This document shows, piece after piece, positions 57,318-64,000 of a stretch of DNA of 64,000 nucleotides; within the stretch, counting starts at the first letter, position 1; each line of letters begins with the position of its first letter. The notes beneath the pieces are model-generated. The model ran no database searches. It was not told where the DNA came from and was given only the letters and a program-made list of their open reading frames with translations. The stretch is from Bovifimicola ammoniilytica (lineage in GTDB: Bacteria > Bacillota > Clostridia > Lachnospirales > Lachnospiraceae), in contig NZ_JAOQJN010000001.1 of assembly GCF_025567085.1 (NCBI RefSeq), positions 186,001 through 250,000 of the forward strand. The letters are read 5' to 3'. The position numbers and the translations under genes are program-made.

Positions 57318-59414
57318 TTAATTCCTTTCTGCATTTTTCTGCATATGAAGTGCAGCACGCTTTGCGAAAACCATACTCTCTAACAGAGAGTTACTTGCAA
57401 GCCGGTTCTTGCCATGGACACCATTGCAGGCTGTCTCGCCGACTGCATACAGGTTATCCATTGAAGTGTGGCTATTAGAATCAACCTTGATTCCACCCAT
57501 AAAATAGTGTTGTGCGGGAACGACAGGTATAGGTTCTTTAGTTACATCATATCCATTTTCTAAACAATGATGATAGATATGAGGAAAATGCTTTAATATA
57601 GTCTCTTCTGGAATAGGAGCCATTGAAAGCATAACATAATCAGTTCCGTCTTTCTCCATCTGCTCACGAATCTTCTGTGTAAGAATATCTCTTGGAAGAA
57701 GTTCGTTTACAAAGCGTTCCCCATTTTTATCAAGCAGAATTGCACCCTCTCCACGAACTGATTCTGATATGAGAAACCTTCTTCCAGGCTTGTCAGAATA
57801 CAAGGTGGTTGGGTGAATCTGCACATAATCTAAATGCTCTAATTCAATATTATATTTCTTAGACAGTTCAAGTGCATCTCCAGTCAAATGTGGAAAATTT
57901 GTTGAATGTTTATATAATCCTCCAATGCCACCTGAAGCTAATATGGTATCTTTAGCAAGAATTTCTAATATTTTATTATCAGATGTCTTAGCAACGATAC
58001 CAAGACATTTATTGCCATATGTGACTAAATCAGTCATTGTCACGTATTCAAGCATTTTGACATTAGATTTCTTCCTGACTGCGGCCAAAAGTTTAGAGGT
58101 TATTTCTTCGCCGGTTATATCTTCATGGAAGAGGATACGTGGCTTAGAATGACCGCCTTCTTTAGTATACACCATTTCACCTGATTTTGTCTGAAAATTC
58201 ACATCATAATTAATTAAATCATTAATAAGCTCTCTTGATGAACGAATCATAATATCCACGCTTTCAGGATTGTTTTCATAATGTCCTGCTTTCATCGTAT
58301 CTTCATAATAACTGTCATAATCATCATCATCAGTAAGGACACATATGCCGCCCTGTGCCAGGAACGAATCACTATGGTCAAAAGCTTCTTTAGAAATCAT
58401 AATGATATCTGAATCATCAGGAAGATTAAGTGCAGTATATAGACCTGATACGCCACAGCCGACTATTACATAATCTGTTTTAATAGTATTTTTAGAAGAG
58501 AGAGATAACATTTTCTCAAGTGGCTTGTTTGCAAGATTACTGAATTCTTCATCAAGGATTACCTGGTTAGATTTATTCTTTAATACATTGATAACTTTTT
58601 CAGGAGTAATTAATTTCATTCCAGGACATTCCTGTCTATCAGAGACCGGATAGAAAGTTTTATCAGAATTATCAGCCTGCAATTTATGAAATACACCGGT
58701 TTCTGTTGCAATTATGAATGATTTAGATGAACTTGTTTTGGCATATTTAATTATCTCAGAGGTACTTCCTATATAATCTGCATTTTCAAGGATTTCCTCA
58801 GTACATTCAGGGTGAGCAAGCACTAAGGCTTCAGGGTGGGCCTGTTTAGCTACACGTAAATCATTAATAGTTAAGTCTTTATGTATTGGACAGAAACCGT
58901 CATTGAATATGAAATGTTTATCAGGAAGCTGTTTAGCAATATATCTTCCGAGATTTTCATCAGGAATAAAATAGATATTCTTATTAGGAAGATTCTCTAC
59001 GACCTTTTTAGCATTGGCAGAAGTAACACACACATCTGACAATGATTTTAATTCGGCAGTTGAATTGATATAACAGACAACCGCAACATCATCATAGGTA
59101 TCCCTGACAATTTTAATCTTATCTGCATCACACATATGAGCCATCGGACAGTCTGCATTAGTGTCGGGTAATAATACGGTTTTGTCCTTGTTAAGTAACT
59201 TAGCACTTTCGCCCATAAATTCAACACCACACATAACGATTACATCGGCATCTGTCTGTGTGGCAATTTTACTCAGATAGAATGAATCACCTACATAATC
59301 AGCAATATCCTGGATATCGCCTGACACATAGTAGTGAGCTAGAATTACGGCATTGTTTTCTTTCTTTAATTTATTAATTTGTTCCTTGATTGAGTCTTTC
59401 ACTTTGGTCTCCAT
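57318..59414 (-). CDS. nadA-nadB: Fused quinolinate synthase and L-aspartate oxidase
   Basis: The 698-aa protein joins two consecutive enzymes of NAD synthesis. Residues 1 to about 300 are NadA with its cluster cysteines (MCGVEFMGES, LAHPECTEEI, RQECPGMKLI). From about 309 there is NadB with the FAD-binding VIVGCGVSGLYTAL, SFLAQGGICVL, HPTTLYS and the closing AVGETACNGVHGKNRLASNS. The NadB half stops about 390 residues in, without the C-terminal helical domain of free NadB. Direct passage of unstable iminoaspartate from NadB to NadA is an attractive reason for fusion. A GTG five codons in (after GGAG) is an alternative start. Confidence 0.93.
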   Translation of the reverse strand: METKVKDSIKEQINKLKKENNAVILAHYYVSGDIQDIADYVGDSFYLSKIATQTDADVIVMCGVEFMGESAKLLNKDKTVLLPDTNADCPMAHMCDADKIKIVRDTYDDVAVVCYINSTAELKSLSDVCVTSANAKKVVENLPNKNIYFIPDENLGRYIAKQLPDKHFIFNDGFCPIHKDLTINDLRVAKQAHPEALVLAHPECTEEILENADYIGSTSEIIKYAKTSSSKSFIIATETGVFHKLQADNSDKTFYPVSDRQECPGMKLITPEKVINVLKNKSNQVILDEEFSNLANKPLEKMLSLSSKNTIKTDYVIVGCGVSGLYTALNLPDDSDIIMISKEAFDHSDSFLAQGGICVLTDDDDYDSYYEDTMKAGHYENNPESVDIMIRSSRELINDLINYDVNFQTKSGEMVYTKEGGHSKPRILFHEDITGEEITSKLLAAVRKKSNVKMLEYVTMTDLVTYGNKCLGIVAKTSDNKILEILAKDTILASGGIGGLYKHSTNFPHLTGDALELSKKYNIELEHLDYVQIHPTTLYSDKPGRRFLISESVRGEGAILLDKNGERFVNELLPRDILTQKIREQMEKDGTDYVMLSMAPIPEETILKHFPHIYHHCLENGYDVTKEPIPVVPAQHYFMGGIKVDSNSHTSMDNLYAVGETACNGVHGKNRLASNSLLESMVFAKRAALHMQKNAERN

Positions 59415-59564
59415 TCTGAAGCGTTAAAAGGGGATAAATATAAGGCTTATTTAACTGCCTGCGACGCTTCGGCGCAGAATAATATTTAAAAGCATAATAT
59501 TTGAAAAAACTGTGCAACATATGAGTACACAAATGTGTATCAAACTTTAAATGTTACAAAGTGA

Positions 59565-59616
59565 ACATATATTAACATATATATTTACAATTGACAAGAC
59601 AGATGTTAATATATGT
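59565..59616. promoter_or_regulatory. Dyad operator over the nadA-nadB promoter
   Basis: ACATATATTAACAT (59565 to 59578) and its perfect inverse ATGTTAATATATGT (59603 to 59616) flank 24 bases. On the minus strand TTGTCA (59592 to 59597) and TAATAT (59569 to 59574) form a promoter with 17-base spacing, so the arms overlap the -10 box and lie just upstream of the -35 box. NiaR is the likely binder. The gap 59415 to 59838 holds this and a small GC-rich hairpin near 59457; nothing else was seen. Confidence 0.65.
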
Positions 59617-59838
59617 GTAAATGTTAAAACAAGCCATTTGTTATGTAATGTCATAACTAAGAAAAATATGTTGTAATTTGTATGATTTACACAACAATTC
59701 ATTGACTTATGATAATAAATTTATTAATATATACATATAAATTGCGTGAAAATAATAAGAGAATATTTGAAATGAATAGAGAAGATTAACCGTAAATGAA
59801 AAGCAGAACCTAATTTACAGAAAAGGACGGTGGAGTCA

Positions 59839-62800
59839 ATGACAAAAGAAGGATTAGAGTATTTATCTAATTTTATAGAAAATGTTATAAATGATAATTG
59901 TATTGTAAGAATTGTGAAACAGAACTATGCTTTGAAACCTACAAAAGAAGATTTTATTAAACTTCCGGTAAGCGACGATACGAAGAAGGTCTACTGTGAT
60001 TATCTTAGCAGAAGAATGTTAAAGGCATATGAGCCATTTATGGATATAATAAGAGATTGTATTTTTGAATTAAATCTTGATATAGATAAAGTATTTGCAG
60101 ATGCAAACATATATAGTCTTAACAGAAGTATATTTAAGAGCTATATAACTACAGGCAAGGCAAGAAGTCAGGAGAATCTTATACTTGCAGAGAAAGAATA
60201 TGACCGTAAGAAATTTGTAGAGGGAATTGTTGATTTGCTGCTAATGCTCTCAGAGAAGAAGCCTATATTCATAATGCTTAATGAGGCTAACCAGATGAGT
60301 GAATCTGTTCTGTTTGTATTAGAAGAATTAATATCAAGAACGAGCAGTACATTACATATATTAGTGTTTGTTAATGAAATGGGTAATGTAAAAGGTTTCC
60401 TTAATGATTCATATAATGAATTTATTAAGAAATGTGACTTAAAAGGTATAGTATCAGACTGGCCTTTTCAAGATTATTACGAGACAGAAGAGCCAGAGTA
60501 TACATATGTATTTGATACTTCTTCTGATGAATTAGAGGATATCTGTACAATGTTTTACACATATGCATTCGGACAGGCTAATTACTATCTTTCAATGATT
60601 TATCAGAAAGTAGAATTAGATAAAGCAGATGTAACGATACAATTCAGAATAAATATGTTAACCCTTTATATTATGGTAAGTATTTACAGAGAGAATTATT
60701 CATATGCACTTGTATTGTGTGAAAGATTAAACAGGATTAATGCGTTTGAACTTGAAGATGAAAAAAACTATCTGTACTATTATTTTCAGACGATGGCCAA
60801 TATGTATATCGGAAATGAAGATGATGCTAGAAAGAATGCTATTCTGTGTGAGAAGATGGCAGATAAAATCGGGCGAGAATATGAACATTTTCAGAGTATG
60901 CTTATAAAAAATATGTCAGAGCTTTCAGGCTGGAAAGATATATGGATATGTGATAAGCATGTAGAGGTTCCGGACGAGCTTATTTCATTATGTTATAAGT
61001 ATAATTATCTTAATCATTTAGCACATATTTATGTATATTGTTTTGATAATGATTACAGATTATATACAGTTGTAGAGGGTATTGAAGAGAGAACACCTAA
61101 TGTTACAAAGGGTATATTATTAGCTAAGAAGCTTAATAATGAGAAATTCCTAGTGGAAGCATATCGTAAGAATATTATGGTAGCATCATGTAACGGATTA
61201 TTCCAGACAGCAGGATATTTCTACAGTAAATCAATAGAAATCGTTAAGAGAGAAAATAATAAATTTGAAGAGGCCAATATCTATAACGGACTTGGTTTCA
61301 TCTGTTGTACTACTGATAAATATATTGAAGCAAACCGTTATTATAACAGGGCATTAAAGATATTCTATGATGAGAAAAACACCGACTATATTATAGAGAC
61401 ACTATATAATATGGGAATAAATGCGATTCTGGCAGGAGACTATACACATGCGACAGAATATCTTATGACGGTAAGCAATATGCTTAAGCAGCTTAAGAAG
61501 AACACTTTAAGAGTGTGTAATATTTCTAAAATCTTCGGCTTACTTGCATTATCATTATTTAAGCAGGGTAATTATTATATGTCACAGATATATATTAATA
61601 AATCAGAAAACTTCCTTAAGGGCATCTTAGATTACAGGGAAGATGAATTCTATAATTATCTGTGGGATGATGATATGTTCTTGTTCTTCTATGTATCAGC
61701 GCTTATAGATACAAGAAGTGGAAGATATGAAGAAGCATTAAGCAATTATGATAAAGCAGAAGTATATATGAGCAGAGGAATTGGTAATAAATTCTTCTCT
61801 TATGTACACTTTGCAGTAGATAAATCAAGACTTCTATGTACATTAGGCAGATATGAAGAGAGCAGGAATCTTCTGACAGAGGCAAGGGCATACTTTAACA
61901 GTAAGGGCAATTTTTTACGTGTTAAGATGTTTGATGACCTTATCTGTACTGATAAATGGGAATATCCTAGTGTTATTTTGTCGATGACAGAAGTAAGTAT
62001 TGATAACATTATGAAACTTGTAAGAACAGAAAGCATCGAGCATGAAGCACAGGTAAGAAGTGCTCAGATTAAATTCTTTGGAACTTTCCAGGAACTTGTT
62101 AATCATACATATACTTCGGTTGAAAACGAGATTAATACACTTATAACGAACTTTAAGAATAATTTCAATCTGGATAATATGTTATTCGTAAGTTATGAAA
62201 ATGAGTGTCCGGAGATAAGATACAGTGATTTAGAATATGAATTGTCTGAAATGGAGATGGATATATTAGTGGATCATTTCAAACATAATGCAGAAGGATT
62301 TGCACTTTCTAAATTCAGTAATAACTATCATAGTTTTGACCGGATTATGAAGATATTCGACAGAAGCAAGGTATTTTCAATTATTGCAGCACCTATTTAT
62401 AAATATGATAAGCTGCACAGCTTCTTTATTACATTTGTAAAGATACCTGAGAGCTGGAATTCAGTAATGAACAGAGAGGTCTTAGACGAAAATGACCTGG
62501 ACATGTATATGATTGTTTTCAGACAGATACTTGATGCGATAGAAAAATACAGACTTAATGAAAGACTTATTAAACAGGCTATAACAGATGAACTTACAGG
62601 ATTATTAAACCGTAAGGGATATTATGAAGTGATAGAGAAGATACTAAAAGAGCATTGCGACAGAAATGAGAAGTTAAATTGTGCATTTATGTATATTGAT
62701 TTAGACCATTTCAAATATTATAACGACACATTCGGTCATCATGTAGGTGATGCGATACTTAAACGTTTCGCAGATATATTTACAGAGGCATGTGGTGATA

Positions 62801-63126
62801 AAGGATATGTAGTAAGGTTTGGCGGCGATGAATTCGTTATGCTTCTTACTACAACAGATATCAATGAGATTAATAAAATTTCTTCAAGAATATACGAACT
62901 GATAGAGAAAGAAGATGGTTTTATAGAACTCATTAAGAAATATGTTAAGAGTGATGTAAATATTCCTGACAATTTCAGGGCTACATGCTCAATCGGACTT
63001 GATTTGGGGCTTGAGATGACTAAGTCAAGTGAGATATCAGAGATGCAGAAACATGCAGATGCAGCATTATATTATGTAAAGAAGAATGGGCGTGGAGAAA
63101 TGGTACAATATAATAAAGATATGTAA
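59839..63126 (+). CDS. Very large TPR protein with C-terminal diguanylate cyclase (GGDEF) domain
   Basis: The 1095-aa cytoplasmic protein has an N-terminal region (about 1 to 215) with a hydrophobic strand IFIMLNEANQ like Walker B of an AAA/STAND ATPase, but without a visible Walker A. A long helical TPR region follows (about 270 to 700; YYFQTMANMYIG, EANIYNGLGFICC, YEEALSNYDKAEVYM), then a GAF-like segment (about 720 to 890). The GGDEF domain runs from ITDELTGLLNRKGYY to the end, with active site VRFGGDEFVML. The RxxD inhibitory site is absent (ACGD). It should make c-di-GMP in response to a partner bound by the TPRs. ATG after AAAGGACGGTGGAG chosen. Confidence 0.88.
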   Translation: MTKEGLEYLSNFIENVINDNCIVRIVKQNYALKPTKEDFIKLPVSDDTKKVYCDYLSRRMLKAYEPFMDIIRDCIFELNLDIDKVFADANIYSLNRSIFKSYITTGKARSQENLILAEKEYDRKKFVEGIVDLLLMLSEKKPIFIMLNEANQMSESVLFVLEELISRTSSTLHILVFVNEMGNVKGFLNDSYNEFIKKCDLKGIVSDWPFQDYYETEEPEYTYVFDTSSDELEDICTMFYTYAFGQANYYLSMIYQKVELDKADVTIQFRINMLTLYIMVSIYRENYSYALVLCERLNRINAFELEDEKNYLYYYFQTMANMYIGNEDDARKNAILCEKMADKIGREYEHFQSMLIKNMSELSGWKDIWICDKHVEVPDELISLCYKYNYLNHLAHIYVYCFDNDYRLYTVVEGIEERTPNVTKGILLAKKLNNEKFLVEAYRKNIMVASCNGLFQTAGYFYSKSIEIVKRENNKFEEANIYNGLGFICCTTDKYIEANRYYNRALKIFYDEKNTDYIIETLYNMGINAILAGDYTHATEYLMTVSNMLKQLKKNTLRVCNISKIFGLLALSLFKQGNYYMSQIYINKSENFLKGILDYREDEFYNYLWDDDMFLFFYVSALIDTRSGRYEEALSNYDKAEVYMSRGIGNKFFSYVHFAVDKSRLLCTLGRYEESRNLLTEARAYFNSKGNFLRVKMFDDLICTDKWEYPSVILSMTEVSIDNIMKLVRTESIEHEAQVRSAQIKFFGTFQELVNHTYTSVENEINTLITNFKNNFNLDNMLFVSYENECPEIRYSDLEYELSEMEMDILVDHFKHNAEGFALSKFSNNYHSFDRIMKIFDRSKVFSIIAAPIYKYDKLHSFFITFVKIPESWNSVMNREVLDENDLDMYMIVFRQILDAIEKYRLNERLIKQAITDELTGLLNRKGYYEVIEKILKEHCDRNEKLNCAFMYIDLDHFKYYNDTFGHHVGDAILKRFADIFTEACGDKGYVVRFGGDEFVMLLTTTDINEINKISSRIYELIEKEDGFIELIKKYVKSDVNIPDNFRATCSIGLDLGLEMTKSSEISEMQKHADAALYYVKKNGRGEMVQYNKDM

Positions 63127-63153
63127 ATTTGAAATATGATTGGAGAAAAGAAA

Positions 63154-64000
63154 ATGACAGGTTATGAGGCAGTTAAGAAAGTAATAAATGAAGTTAAGAA
63201 GGTTATAGTGGGCAAAGATGAGGTTATATTTCAGGTAATGACAGCTATGATAGCCGATGGGCATATATTAATAGATGACATACCGGGTGTAGGAAAGACT
63301 TCACTTGCATTGTCATTTTCAAAAGCAATGGCACTTGATTATAACAGAGTCCAGTTTACACCAGATGTATTACCATCTGATGTAACTGGATTTACAATGC
63401 TTAATAAGAAGACTAATGAATTCGAATTCAAGCAAGGTGCCATAATGTGTAATCTCTTTTTGGCAGATGAGATTAACAGAACTTCATCAAAAACACAGTC
63501 AGCATTATTAGAGGCTATGGAAGAGGGCAACGTTACAGTAGATTCCGTAACATATAAGCTGCCCTCTCCTTTTAATGTAATAGCAACACAGAATCCTGTA
63601 GGTTCAATAGGTACACATATGCTGCCTGAATCGCAGTTAGACAGATTTATGTTCTGCGTATCAATGGGATATCCGACTGTCAGTGATGAAGCTATTATGC
63701 TTAAAGAAAAATTCTGTAAAAATCCATTAGATGAAGTAAGGCCTGTAATTGATTCTAAAGGTTTAGACATAATTAAGAAAGAAGTAAGAAAAGTCTATAT
63801 TAGTGATGAAATATATGAATATATTGCTAAAATTGCAGATATTTCACGTAATAAATCAGAGATAGAGTTAGGAATAAGTCCAAGAGGAAGCGTAGCCATA
63901 ATGAAAGCTTCGCAGGCGAATGCATACGCAAGAGGAAGAGACTATGTGATTCCTGAGGATGTCAATGAAGTATTATATCCATGTACAAGACACAGAATAA
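63154..64000 (+). CDS. MoxR-type AAA+ ATPase, cut by the window end
   Basis: The frame starts 27 bases after the diguanylate cyclase gene with a TGGAGAAAAG site and stays open to the last base (282 codons). It has Walker A DDIPGVGKTS, Walker B FLADEINRTSSKTQSALLEA, sensor 1 IATQNPVG, the arginine-rich LPESQLDRFMF and sensor 2 GISPRGS. MoxR ATPases are chaperones that insert metals or assemble complexes, usually followed by DUF58 and von Willebrand factor A genes; these would lie beyond the window. Confidence 0.93.
   Translation, partial: MTGYEAVKKVINEVKKVIVGKDEVIFQVMTAMIADGHILIDDIPGVGKTSLALSFSKAMALDYNRVQFTPDVLPSDVTGFTMLNKKTNEFEFKQGAIMCNLFLADEINRTSSKTQSALLEAMEEGNVTVDSVTYKLPSPFNVIATQNPVGSIGTHMLPESQLDRFMFCVSMGYPTVSDEAIMLKEKFCKNPLDEVRPVIDSKGLDIIKKEVRKVYISDEIYEYIAKIADISRNKSEIELGISPRGSVAIMKASQANAYARGRDYVIPEDVNEVLYPCTRHRI

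Overview
The window looks like a chromosome segment of a low-GC Gram-positive gut anaerobe, most likely a member of the Lachnospiraceae (Clostridia). The signs are AT-rich genes with frequent AGA and ATA codons, strong AGGAGG-type ribosome binding sites, a teichoic-acid D-alanylation (dlt) operon, an agr-type peptide quorum-sensing locus, hybrid-cluster protein (Hcp), a NiaR-controlled NAD operon and Tn4451/ICE-type mobile DNA. No rRNA or tRNA gene was seen.

Region 1 (1 to about 12.1 kb) is an accessory region with scars. It starts with the tail of a sensor kinase and an ABC ATPase plus FtsX-type permease pair (probable peptide-antibiotic export or sensing). A rearranged stretch follows: three GC-rich 32-bp repeats, a chimeric ORF made of the ends of two unrelated genes, and corA. 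Next come fragments of a conjugative-element helicase, cut by deletions and then interrupted by a Tn4451-like unit (large serine recombinase tnpX and tnpV). Cargo lies to its right: a small XRE regulator operon with a duplicated 16-bp motif over its promoter, and a YhfC-type intramembrane protease. Region 2 (12.1 to 13.4 kb) is a CRISPR array of ten repeats with only cas2 beside it.

Region 3 (13.7 to 28.6 kb) holds two Na+-coupled amino-acid transporters and a complete divergent agr locus (agrA-agrC on minus, agrB-agrD on plus, LytTR operator between). The AgrD peptide has no cysteine, so a serine lactone signal is predicted. Then come a chemoreceptor and a reverse transcriptase preceded by its own consensus promoter and a compact structured RNA bounded by 14-bp perfect inverted repeats, a retron-like layout that is the most interesting item here. 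TrkA/TrkH potassium uptake and several small or unknown genes follow.

Region 4 (28.6 to 41.3 kb) contains a MarR-controlled aldehyde/alcohol dehydrogenase operon with two clear palindromic operators. After it comes a dlt operon (dltA, dltC, dltB, dltD) with an embedded PLP-dependent decarboxylase-family gene and a two-component system at its end.

Region 5 (41.3 to 64 kb) holds an HMA metal-binding protein, Hcp, a polar amino-acid ABC importer followed by an amidohydrolase and an aldolase, a minus-strand operon of an ABC ATPase, a membrane-anchored extracytoplasmic protein, two ABC-2 permeases and a HAD phosphatase, an ammonium transporter fused to a PII domain behind an attenuator-like leader, the NAD de novo operon (a nadA-nadB fusion, nadC, niaR), a very large TPR-GGDEF diguanylate cyclase and the start of a MoxR-type AAA ATPase cut by the window end. 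All functional calls rest on reading motifs; no database search was run.
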